A DNA stretch of 8,729 nt, taken from contig CAAEQF010000129.1 of assembly GCA_900758075.1 (NCBI GenBank), forward strand, positions 1 through 8,729, written 5' to 3'. The first letter of the stretch is position 1. Every line of letters starts with the position of its first letter. The stretch is from Coriobacteriia bacterium (GTDB lineage: Bacteria > Actinomycetota > Coriobacteriia > Coriobacteriales > QAMH01). The notes under the pieces were generated by a model. It was given only the letters and a program-made list of their open reading frames with translations, had not been told where the DNA came from and searched no databases. Shown here in pieces: positions 1-6,135 of the stretch. The position numbers and the translations under genes are program-made.

Positions 1-2
1 AG

Positions 3-173
3 CTCGAGCTCGCGGCACGGGCGCTCGCTGGGGGAGTCCGGCTTGCCCCGCTGAGCACGTACTCGCTTTCGGGTGGGGGGCAGACGGGGGAGGCGCGCTT
101 CGCGATGCAGTACGGCGGCATCGACGTCGCCGGCGCGCGCGAGGCGGCGCGCATCATCGCGCAGCTGCTCTGA
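3..173 (+). CDS. C-terminal fragment of a MocR-like / class I-II PLP aminotransferase-fold protein (5' end outside window)
   Basis: An open frame enters from the left edge and ends at TGA 171-173, giving about 56 residues. The visible part reads GVRLAPLSTYSL, then RFAMQYGGID, then an Ala-rich helix ending IIAQLL. This order (GVR-x-PLS-x-Y, a 'GYGGLD'-like strand, a final amphipathic helix) is the usual end of the aminotransferase domain in MocR/PdxR-type GntR regulators. In those proteins a PLP-binding domain senses a ligand and controls nearby genes. A plain class I/II aminotransferase is the main alternative. The catalytic lysine and any DNA-binding domain lie outside the window, so the assignment rests on the tail alone. 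The next gene starts 240 bp later on the same strand behind its own likely promoter, so they are probably not one operon. Confidence 0.55.
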   Translation, partial: LELAARALAGGVRLAPLSTYSLSGGGQTGEARFAMQYGGIDVAGAREAARIIAQLL

Positions 174-244
174 CGCCCGGCAGCATACTGCCCGGTCAGC
201 AAGCAGAAAGGCAGCATCGCCCTCCGCAGCGGCATCAGGCTGCG

Positions 245-295
245 AAACATGCTCGAAAACTGCTCGCAACATGTTTGACAACAACTCTAAACATG
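245..295. promoter_or_regulatory. Cluster of three AAACATG-type elements upstream of the Amt-PII gene, with a possible -35
   Basis: AAACATGCTC occurs at 245-254 and again at 289-298, and its inverted core CATGTTT lies between them at 270-276. A consensus -35 hexamer TTGACA (275-280) overlaps the middle element. The best-placed -10 after a 17-bp spacer is CTTAAC (298-303), which is weak and overlaps the third element. An operator array over a promoter controlling amt is the simplest reading. The cognate regulator is not identifiable from the sequence. The elements do not match the classical GlnR or AmtR boxes well by eye. Confidence 0.35.
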
Positions 296-360
296 CTCTT
301 AACGCGCGGGCAATTTTTGCGTAACACAACACTCCAACAATAGAGCTTGTCAGCGCGGAG

Positions 361-383
361 CACGGCCAACCCCGTGTTGGCCT
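361..383 (+). promoter_or_regulatory. Leader hairpin with two mutually exclusive pairings before the Amt-PII gene
   Basis: GGCCAAC (364-370) pairs perfectly with GTTGGCC (376-382) around a 5-nt loop. An alternative stem, CACGG (361-365) with CCGTG (372-376), uses some of the same bases, so only one can form. The sequence after it (TTTCGTTC) is only weakly U-rich. The hairpin lies about 20 nt before the Shine-Dalgarno AAGGAGG (402-408). It could be a weak terminator for the upstream gene or a transcript-leader attenuator, and the sequence alone does not decide. Confidence 0.35.
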
Positions 384-413
384 TTCGTTCCCAATCAAGT
401 CAAGGAGGAAACT

Positions 414-2114
414 ATGAGCAGTGACATTGTCGCGATGTTCATAGGCGCTGACAGCCTGTGGTACATCGTCGGAGCAGTGCTCGTGTTCTTCATGCAAGCC
501 GGCTTTGCCATGGTCGAAACCGGCTTCACGCGTGCGAAGAACGCCGGCAACATCATCATGAAAAACCTGATGGACTTCTGCGTTGGCACCGTTGCGTTTC
601 TGGTGCTGGGCTTTGGGCTCATGAGCGGCGAAGACGCGCTTGGCGGCTTTATCGGCCTGCCCACGCTGGGCATGTTCGCGACGTCCGGGTTCGATGCGGT
701 GGATTGGGCGAACTTCTTCTTCCAGCTCGTCTTCTGCGCGACGGCGGCGACCATCGTCTCCGGCGCCATGGCAGAGCGCACGAAGTTCTCGACCTACATC
801 ATCTACTCGCTGTTCATCTCGCTGGTAATCTACCCGATCGAGTGCCACTGGGTATGGGGTGGCGGCTGGCTGTCTCAGCTCGGTTTCTTTGACTGGGCCG
901 GCTCGGGCGTCATCCACATGGTTGGTGGCGTCATGGCCTTCATCGGCGCTGCGTTCCTCGGCCCCCGCATCGGCAAGTACGACAAGGACGGCAAGCCGAA
1001 CGCGATCAACGGCCACTCCATAACGCTCGGTGCCCTCGGCGTCTTCATCCTGTGGTTTGGCTGGTACGGCTTCAACGGCGCTGCCGGTGGCACCACCGCG
1101 CAAGTCGCGCAGATCTTCACGACCACCACAATCGGCGCTGCCACGGCCTCTGTCGCGGCCATGATCTTCACTTGGGCTAAAGACGGCAAGCCCGACGTCA
1201 CCATGACGCTCAACGCGTCGCTTGCGGGCCTTGTCGGCATCACGGCTCCCTGCGCGGTCGTCGACTCCATCGGCGCATGCGTCGTCGGCGTCGTCGCCGG
1301 CATCCTGGTCTGCGTCTTCGTCCCCTTCATCGACCGCAGGGGCGTTGACGACCCGGTCGGCGCTTCCTCCGTGCACGGCATCTGCGGTGCCTGGGGCGTC
1401 ATCGCCGTCGGCCTGCTCGCCAACCCCGAGATTCTGAGTACCTACGATGTGGAGATCAACCCCGGCCTGTTCTACGGCGGCGGCATCGACCAGCTCGGCA
1501 TCCAGTTCCTGGGCATGCTCGCCATCCTGGCCTGGACCATCGTCTGCGGGGTGGTTCTGTTCGCCATCCTCAAGCACACGGTCGGTCTGCGCGTTGAGAG
1601 CGACCAGGAGCTCGAGGGCCTGGACGTTTCCGAACACGGCCTCGTCTCCGCGTATGCCGACTTCGTCCCGGTAGTTCCCGCGGTCGCGTCCGAATCTGCG
1701 GCGCCGGTCGACCTCACGGGCCTCGAACCGGTTCCCGTCAAGGCTATGGGCGATCTCACCCGCGTGAGCATCATCTGCAACGAGGACAAGTTCGTTACCT
1801 TGAAAGACACGCTCGCGCAGATCGGCGTGACGGGCATGACGGTTTCCACCGTGATGGGCTGCGGCATCCAAAAGGGCAAGAGCGGCCAGTACCGCGGCGT
1901 CAAGACCAACATGAACCTGCTGCCCAAGCTTCAAGTGGACATCGTGGTCTCCGAAGTGGACCCCGGCCTGGTCGTGGCAGCTGCGAACCGCGTGCTCCAT
2001 ACGGGCGGCGCGGGCGATGGCAAGATCTTCGTCTCCGGCGTCCAGGATGTCATGAGGGTCTCGACGGGCGAGATGGGCACGGCGGCTCTCAACATGGAGG
2101 AAGAGATCGCATAA
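414..2114 (+). CDS. Ammonium channel fused to a C-terminal PII (GlnB/GlnK) signalling domain
   Basis: The 566-residue protein has an Amt/Mep/Rh channel (about 1-415), a Pro/Ala/Val-rich linker (about 416-447) and a complete PII domain (448-566). Amt landmarks in E. coli AmtB numbering are present: F107, W148, D160 and H168 (DWAGSGVIH), F215, and the second pore histidine at H321 (SSVHGICGAWG). The cytoplasmic-tail motif DVSEHG is at 404-409. The PII part aligns without gaps to E. coli GlnB at a constant offset of 447: Q39 to Q486, Y46 to Y493, K58 to K505, the B-loop GDGKIF to 535-540 with K90 at K537, and R101 at R548. The uridylylation/adenylylation tyrosine Y51 is replaced by T498, and R103 by S550. 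Free PII proteins normally plug Amt pores under nitrogen excess. Here sensor and channel are covalently joined, and modification at Tyr51 is impossible. AAGGAGG lies 5 nt before the ATG, so the start is secure. No separate glnK is visible in the window. Confidence 0.95.
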   Translation: MSSDIVAMFIGADSLWYIVGAVLVFFMQAGFAMVETGFTRAKNAGNIIMKNLMDFCVGTVAFLVLGFGLMSGEDALGGFIGLPTLGMFATSGFDAVDWANFFFQLVFCATAATIVSGAMAERTKFSTYIIYSLFISLVIYPIECHWVWGGGWLSQLGFFDWAGSGVIHMVGGVMAFIGAAFLGPRIGKYDKDGKPNAINGHSITLGALGVFILWFGWYGFNGAAGGTTAQVAQIFTTTTIGAATASVAAMIFTWAKDGKPDVTMTLNASLAGLVGITAPCAVVDSIGACVVGVVAGILVCVFVPFIDRRGVDDPVGASSVHGICGAWGVIAVGLLANPEILSTYDVEINPGLFYGGGIDQLGIQFLGMLAILAWTIVCGVVLFAILKHTVGLRVESDQELEGLDVSEHGLVSAYADFVPVVPAVASESAAPVDLTGLEPVPVKAMGDLTRVSIICNEDKFVTLKDTLAQIGVTGMTVSTVMGCGIQKGKSGQYRGVKTNMNLLPKLQVDIVVSEVDPGLVVAAANRVLHTGGAGDGKIFVSGVQDVMRVSTGEMGTAALNMEEEIA

Positions 2115-2150
2115 CGTTAATGTCCACGGCCGCTTGGCAGTATTGAGTGG

Positions 2151-2185
2151 CTTTCGGCAGGCACCCTCCTTGAGCGTGCCGAAAG
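2151..2185. repeat. Inverted repeat downstream of the Amt-PII gene
   Basis: CTTTCGGC (2151-2158) pairs with GCCGAAAG (2178-2185) around a 19-nt loop. No T-run follows on either strand, so it is not a typical intrinsic terminator. It may be an RNA-stabilising 3' hairpin. It lies 37 nt after the amt stop codon. Confidence 0.4.
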
Positions 2186-2232
2186 AATAGGAGCTGGGCG
2201 AATAGGATACAACAGCTCCGGCTAGGGTCGAA

Positions 2233-2262
2233 GGCCCGGGTTCGCGCAAGCGCTCCCGGGCC
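2233..2262. terminator. G+C-rich hairpin between convergent genes, likely terminator
   Basis: GGCCCGGG (2233-2240) pairs perfectly with CCCGGGCC (2255-2262), with further short GCGC pairing possible inside the loop. The + strand continues GCCCTTGCTTAT, a poor U-tract. It sits between the end of the Amt-PII gene (+) and the end of lrgB (-), where a terminator shared by both strands is expected. The weak U-tract lowers confidence. Confidence 0.5.
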
Positions 2263-2314
2263 GCCCTTGCTTATGGCACGAGGGGCAGTGGGTATCGTGC
2301 CATTTTATGCGCTG

Positions 2315-3064
2315 CTAGCACTGGAACACGCAGTGCGCAACGATGACGATGATCGTCGTGAGGATGCCGGATACGGCAAGGGCGACTCCGGACATCGCGC
2401 CTTCGAGCTCGCCCATCTCGATGGCCTTGGTCGTGCCGACGGCATGCGAGCACGCGCCGATGGCGACGCCGGTCGCGATGCGGTTCTTCACATGGAAGAT
2501 CTTCGCCATGAGGGGCGAGAAGATGGCGCCGAGGATGCCCGTGATGATGACGGCGGCAACCGTGATCGACGTGATTCCGCCGAGTTCCTGCGAAGCGGCG
2601 ATGGCGATGGGGGTCGTCACCGACTTGGGGATAAACGAAAGTGCCATCTCGCTCCCCAGCCCGAGCACCTTGCACAGCGTGTAGGCGCTGACCATCGACA
2701 CGACGGAGCCGACCAGGCAGCCTGCGAAGATGGGGATGAAGTGCTCCTTCAGGATCTGGCGCTGCTTGTAGACTGAATAGGCAAGCGCGACGGTTGCCGG
2801 CCCGAGCAGAAACGAGAAGATGGAGACGCTCTCCTCGTAGGTGTCGAGCGGGATGTTGAAGAGCGTCAGCACGAGGATGAGCCCCACGAGCGTGACGAGC
2901 AGCGGGTTGAGCAGCGGCGTCTTCACTTTCTTGTAAAGCAGCACACACAGCTCGAACACCGCCACAGAGGCGATGGAGCCCACAAGGAGCATGAGGGCAA
3001 AATGGGTGCTTGGCAGACTGAAGTCGATGGTGCCATCGGCGGCAAGGATAAAAGGTACTTGCAT
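2315..3064 (-). CDS. lrgB: LrgB/CidB/YohK-family membrane protein
   Basis: The protein is 249 residues, normal for the family (about 225-250), and almost entirely hydrophobic helices. Recognisable LrgB features are the central segment LSFIPKSVTTPIAIAAS (about 142-158) and the later GVAIGACSHAVGTTKA (about 198-213), whose SH-x-x-GT core is a family signature. The family was first linked to murein hydrolase and holin-like control in Staphylococcus. LrgAB/PftAB homologues in Bacillus and Streptococcus were later shown to act in pyruvate transport. The function in this organism is inferred only by family. It starts 13 nt after the lrgA stop, and its Shine-Dalgarno AAGGGAG overlaps that stop codon, so the two are co-translated and probably form one complex. 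The stop is TAG at 2315-2317. Confidence 0.93.
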   Translation of the reverse strand: MQVPFILAADGTIDFSLPSTHFALMLLVGSIASVAVFELCVLLYKKVKTPLLNPLLVTLVGLILVLTLFNIPLDTYEESVSIFSFLLGPATVALAYSVYKQRQILKEHFIPIFAGCLVGSVVSMVSAYTLCKVLGLGSEMALSFIPKSVTTPIAIAASQELGGITSITVAAVIITGILGAIFSPLMAKIFHVKNRIATGVAIGACSHAVGTTKAIEMGELEGAMSGVALAVSGILTTIIVIVAHCVFQC

Positions 3065-3077
3065 TGTCGGTGCTCCC

Positions 3078-3653
3078 TTACGCGCGCGTCTCTGTAGAGG
3101 CCGCCGCGCGCTTGCCTGCGATGCGGTTCATGATGCGCGAGGTGGCGATGACGGTTGCCGAGGTCGCGATAAAGACGATGACGGTGGTGACGATGCACAC
3201 GAACGCGAATTTGAGCGCGCTGCCTTGCAGGAGGGTGAAGCACCCCATGATGCCGACGCCGGCGGGGATGAAGAAAATGGACATGTTGTCGATCATGTAA
3301 TCACATGCGCCGCCGATGTGCTTGCCCTTGAGGACGCCCGTGGCGAGCAGCACGAGCAGCAACGCCATGCCGACGATGTTGCCGGGGATCGCGATGGGGA
3401 GGAAGCGGGAAATGGTGCAGCCGACCTCGTAGATTGCTATCAGGACGACGAGCTGGGCGAGAATGATGCCCGCGCGCTTGAGCTTGCCCATAATTGTGTG
3501 GCTTTCCGCCTCGGTAGTGGGGGAGTCGGAAAGCGTGGATTCGTGTACGTTGTGCGCGATGTGGCTGCCAGCTTCGCGCAGCGTCTCCGATGCCTTTGCC
3601 GTGTTCGGCACTGCCTTGAAAGATTGGGTTGCCTCTTGCATTTGCGCGGTCAT
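3078..3653 (-). CDS. lrgA: LrgA/CidA-family holin-like membrane protein with an N-terminal hydrophilic extension
   Basis: The protein is 191 residues as called, against about 115-150 for typical LrgA/CidA. The conserved part starts near residue 55 (GKLKRAGIILAQLVVLIAIY) and includes the family motif LPIAIPGNIVGMALLLVLL (about 84-102, quoted in part) and FFIPAGVGIMG (about 126-136). Four transmembrane helices are expected, with a basic C-terminal tail (RIMNRIAGKRAA). The first 54 residues are polar, rich in Thr, Ser, Glu and Ala, with no motif I recognise. An internal ATG at 3491 gives 137 residues, the usual size. Neither start has a clear Shine-Dalgarno, so the true N-terminus is open. It is the first gene of the lrgA-lrgB pair and is separated from the MarR-type gene by 181 bp, so it probably has its own promoter. 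Confidence 0.88.
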   Translation of the reverse strand: MTAQMQEATQSFKAVPNTAKASETLREAGSHIAHNVHESTLSDSPTTEAESHTIMGKLKRAGIILAQLVVLIAIYEVGCTISRFLPIAIPGNIVGMALLLVLLATGVLKGKHIGGACDYMIDNMSIFFIPAGVGIMGCFTLLQGSALKFAFVCIVTTVIVFIATSATVIATSRIMNRIAGKRAAASTETRA

Positions 3654-3777
3654 TTTGTGTGAGTTTCACTCGACTCTTGCTCGTGGACGGTCAAATGTGT
3701 AACGGCCCGAAACGATACTCCTTTTGCGGAAAAATAGTTCGACAATTTTGCCTGGGCGCAGTTTTTTTGCGCATCCT

Positions 3778-3812
3778 GCGCGAGATGCGTGGCACTGCCA
3801 CGTTTCTCGCGC
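3778..3812 (-). terminator. 35-bp near-perfect inverted repeat after the MarR-MarR gene
   Basis: GCGCGAGA (3778-3785) pairs with TCTCGCGC (3805-3812), and nested inside CGTGGCA (3788-3794) pairs with TGCCACG (3796-3802). Only the two 2-nt joints do not match. It starts 22 nt after the regulator stop codon on the minus strand, which fits a terminator. No U-run follows on that strand; the next bases lead into an A7 tract instead. An operator for lrgAB, whose start lies 125 bp further on, is an alternative role. Confidence 0.45.
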
Positions 3813-3834
3813 GTGTCGTCGCACGCGCGCACGC

Positions 3835-4752
3835 TTAACGCTTCTCTTGCGCTCCGTTGTTCTTCTTGCGGCGCAGGGCGCTCGTGATGACAAACGCCGC
3901 CTCGTGGTAGGCACTCCATTCTGCCTGCCCACTGTTACGGATGCCCGATTTGTAGAACTCCTCGACTGCGTCGACAACCCGTTGCGCCCAAAGCATCTTT
4001 TTGGGAGTGACCTGCACCAGCTTCGCGCGCCTGTCCGTGGGGTCTGCTGCACTCTCGATGATGCCCTTTTCCGAGAGTGCCTTGAGTGCATAGGTTGTTT
4101 TTGGGGCGCTCAGAAGCAGTTTGTCCGAAAGTTCGCTTGGGCGCATGTCGCGCTGCTCTTTCACCAGCGCGAACACAATGCGCATCTCGTTGACCTGAAG
4201 CCCGAATTCATGTGAAAGCCTCGTGAGAAGAAATTCAACAAATGAAAATGTACGGAGCGTTTCGAACGCATCGAAAAAATGCCCTTCGCGAATTCTGTTG
4301 CCGTATGGTGTGGCGCTTGCGGTGATTTCCGATCCAACGACGACCATTGCGCGCAAGTTTGGAGACAGCGGGGAGAAGAACGATTCATGTGCGAGCACCA
4401 ATGCGATGTCGGCGTCGCGTGAGAGGTCGACCCCTGTTTTCGTAAGCGAAGCCCTCAGACGTGCCCTGCCATTGTCTTCTTGTACTACAGATACTAACTT
4501 ACGAGCTTTGAGCTGGGAAATAACCGTTGATACCATTGCGGGGGAGATGCCGAGAATCGTGGCAAGCGCACTGGGCGAGCTGCCGTCTGGATGGTCGTGG
4601 AGATACGATGTCATACGGTATTGCACAATGGTTAAACCGCATTCGCGCTTTAGTTCCCTCGCAGCCTGCTCGAGGAACTTGATCGCGTACGTCATGATGT
4701 CGCTTGTCGCGCGCTGCATGGTCTCGAGGATCCGTTCGCTTTGTCCCGGCAA
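3835..4752 (-). CDS. Single-chain regulator with two MarR winged-helix domains
   Basis: The 305-residue protein is about twice the length of a MarR protein (about 140-160) and contains two copies of the fold. Domain 1 (about 1-135) has its winged helix at 41-107: LTIVQYRMTSYLHDHP, then SALATILGISPAMVSTVISQ as the helix-turn-helix, then a wing with EDNGRARLR. Domain 2 (about 160-300) has its winged helix at about 186-250: helix-turn-helix around RPSELSDKLLLSAPKTTYAL, then the textbook MarR wing DPTDRRAKLVQVTP. A MarR protein normally binds DNA as a homodimer. Here one chain could supply both half-sites, and the two reading heads differ. The longest frame starts with TTG at 4752 directly after an in-frame stop. 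ATG at 4719 gives 294 residues. Neither has a good ribosome site. It is transcribed divergently from the decayed Mo-enzyme operon and was probably its regulator; lrgAB is the other candidate target. Confidence 0.9.
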   Translation of the reverse strand: MPGQSERILETMQRATSDIMTYAIKFLEQAARELKRECGLTIVQYRMTSYLHDHPDGSSPSALATILGISPAMVSTVISQLKARKLVSVVQEDNGRARLRASLTKTGVDLSRDADIALVLAHESFFSPLSPNLRAMVVVGSEITASATPYGNRIREGHFFDAFETLRTFSFVEFLLTRLSHEFGLQVNEMRIVFALVKEQRDMRPSELSDKLLLSAPKTTYALKALSEKGIIESAADPTDRRAKLVQVTPKKMLWAQRVVDAVEEFYKSGIRNSGQAEWSAYHEAAFVITSALRRKKNNGAQEKR

Positions 4753-4806
4753 CTAATTTCAGTCGCTATTAACAATTACAAGTTAAACAGCTGAACTAAA
4801 TTCAGT
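4751..4806. promoter_or_regulatory. Two near-identical 13-bp direct repeats in the divergent promoter region
   Basis: AACTAATTTCAGT (4751-4763) and AACTAAATTCAGT (4794-4806) match at 12 of 13 bases, 43 bp apart, about four helical turns. The second copy is also part of a palindrome, CTGAA-CTAAA-TTCAG (4791-4805). The region is much more A+T-rich than its surroundings and separates the MarR-MarR gene (-) from the Mo-enzyme remnant (+). These are the likely operators of the tandem MarR protein. The first copy overlaps the TTG start of that gene, which either means autorepression or favours the downstream ATG as the true start. Confidence 0.5.
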
Positions 4807-4887
4807 TTATACAAAACTTGTACGTTTTCGTGGCGGATTCTTTAGCTGGGATTGTCATGAACAAAACCGCGAGAGAGGGAGAGTGGG

Positions 4888-5550
4888 ATGAGTGAAGAGA
4901 TGTTTGTGTGCACCGCATGCCCTGGTTGGGGCGACCACGAGTACTGCGCACTCAAAACCGTCGTCAAAGACGGGAAGATTCTCCGTACGGAGAGGCTTGA
5001 CTATACCGGACCAGAATCGGAGGAGGGCTACATCTGTCAGTAGGGCGTCGCCGCCGCGCGACAGCCCTACAATCCCGATCGCGTGCAGGGGCCGATGAAG
5101 CGCGTCGGCGCACGTGGCGAGGGCAAATGGGAACGCATTAGCTGGGGCCAGGCTCTCGACGAAATTGCGGCGAAGCTCCTTGAGCTTCGCGACGAGTACG
5201 GTGCTGACAGCGTCGCGCTGTGGAACCTCCCGGCATCGGTACCCCCGACGTTTGGCCTGCACAACTTGATGACGGCACGTTTTCGCAACGTGTGGGGCGG
5301 TGTCGACCCGGTCTATCAGCACGGCATCGACGACGGTCCGGTCTACGCCATCGATTGCATGTTCGGCATGGGCTCTCCGGCGATTTCACGATTGGCGGCG
5401 TCGAGTGCTGGACCGAATGGGGCGCGAACGTCGCCGAATGGTCCAAGTACACACCCGAATGCGTCGAGCAGGTCACGGGTGTTGCACCCGAAGTGCTCAA
5501 GCAGCTCGTGTACGAGTACAGCCACTGCGACGGCAAGCCCTGCATCATCG
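4888..5550 (+). pseudogene. Remnant of a molybdopterin oxidoreductase catalytic subunit (nonsense codon, internal deletion, frameshift)
   Basis: ATG 4888 follows a good ribosome site (GAGGGAGAG). The first 51 codons match the intact enzyme at 7789 closely: 34 of 45 residues from V7 to Q51 by hand alignment, including CPGWGDHE, KDGKI and EGYICQ. TAG at 5041-5043 stands where the intact copy has AAG (Lys53). Homology resumes at once (RQPYNPDR, KRVG-RGEGKWE-ISW, ASVPP) up to DCMFGMGS near 5373. The reading frame then changes and the sequence jumps to a part that belongs much further on in such enzymes (TIGGVECWTEWGANVAEW, KYTPECVEQVTGVAPEVL, DGKPCIIG), so a large central block is gone. It ends near 5550, where iron-sulfur subunit sequence begins. 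The stop and frameshift could be sequencing errors, but the missing central block could not. Confidence 0.85.
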
Positions 5551-5898
5551 GTGCACTTCGATGATGACGACTGGCGGATCGTCGCGCGCACGCCGGGAAG
5601 CGGCGAGGGCATCGACAAACCCGCTGGCGCGTGGGGCGATCTGCGCATGGAGTGGACGCCCGTCTGGGCGACCAAGTGCATGCGCTGCAGTGCAAACGAC
5701 TGCACCGAGAGCTATCCCGAGCCGTTCTGCGTGCACAGCTGCCCGACGCGCGCTCTGTCTTTCGGCGATGTCGAAGACGAGTCAACGCCGGCAGGGACAC
5801 GTGCCGCCGAGTTGAAGAAGGCTGGCAGGCGCTTCTTCAAGATGTCCGAGTTTGAGCAGACGCGACCGGGTATCACCTACGTGAACCGCAAGAGGTAA
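5551..5898 (+). pseudogene. C-terminal half of a 4Fe-4S ferredoxin-type electron-transfer subunit, fused to the catalytic-subunit remnant
   Basis: The open frame from about 5551 to TAA 5896-5898 reads DDDDWRIVARTPG, then MEWTPVWATKCMRC, then FCVHSCPTRALSFGD, then KKAGRRFFKM and a basic end (YVNRKR). The pattern KC-x2-C ... C-x3-CP-TRALSFGD is the last cysteine group of DmsB/NrfC-type and transhydroxylase-type beta subunits, which hold four [4Fe-4S] clusters and pass electrons to a Mo catalytic partner. The first cysteine groups and any native start are absent, so at least the N-terminal half is missing. It begins exactly where the catalytic-subunit homology stops, pointing to a deletion that spanned the gene boundary. 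A 271-residue hybrid frame from ATG 5083 runs through both parts, but it is out of frame in the middle and unlikely to be functional. Confidence 0.75.
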
Positions 5899-5929
5899 TA
5901 ACGCCACGAGGGGCAACGGGCGTAAAAGA

Positions 5930-5956
5930 GGGGAGTCGGGGTCAGCCCGGCTCCCC
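5930..5956. terminator. Bidirectional intrinsic terminator
   Basis: GGGGAGTCGGG (5930-5940) pairs with CCCGGCTCCCC (5946-5956) around a 5-nt loop, with one T-G wobble. On the + strand TTCGTGCTTT follows. On the - strand the stem is followed by TCTTTTACG. It lies 31 nt after the stop of the pseudogene operon and also faces the yhbY gene from the other side. Confidence 0.75.
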
Positions 5957-6023
5957 TTCGTGCTTTGCGGGGTTGGGTGAATGTGGATGCCGCGTTGATA
6001 CGGGTGTTACGGAAGGCTGCAAA

Positions 6024-6053
6024 GGAGACGGATTCGGGCCCCGAAACGTCTCC
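6024..6053 (-). terminator. Strong hairpin, probable terminator of the yhbY gene
   Basis: GGAGACG (6024-6030) pairs with CGTCTCC (6047-6053), and inside it TTCGG (6033-6037) pairs with CCGAA (6041-6045) with a small internal loop. Read on the minus strand the stem is followed by TTTGC. It is 83 nt beyond the yhbY stop codon. Apart from this hairpin and the one at 5930-5956, I see no gene in 5899-6135. Confidence 0.5.
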
Positions 6054-6135
6054 CTCGGCCGCTGCCGCGGCGAAATTCGTCGCCCTCGGCCTGTCCCGCG
6101 GCACTCGGCGCATCTCCTGCGCACGCGCGCGGCGC

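Noticed and set aside
73..324. Small + strand frame (83 codons) near the left edge
   Set aside because: Arg/Ser/Ala-rich shadow of the aminotransferase tail that runs on into the amt promoter region; no ribosome site.
2151..2262. tRNA or structured small RNA in the amt-lrgB gap
   Set aside because: The region folds into simple hairpins only; no cloverleaf or GTTC-type T-arm in the right arrangement was found.
2271..2948. Other long frames overlapping lrgB on both strands
   Set aside because: Their products are Arg/His/Asp-rich low-complexity shadows, while the lrgB frame has clear family motifs and a ribosome site.
5041..5043. In-frame TAG read as pyrrolysine or other recoding in a Mo enzyme
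   Set aside because: The paralogue has plain AAG (Lys) here, and the same gene also carries a frameshift and two large deletions, so a nonsense mutation in a pseudogene is far simpler.
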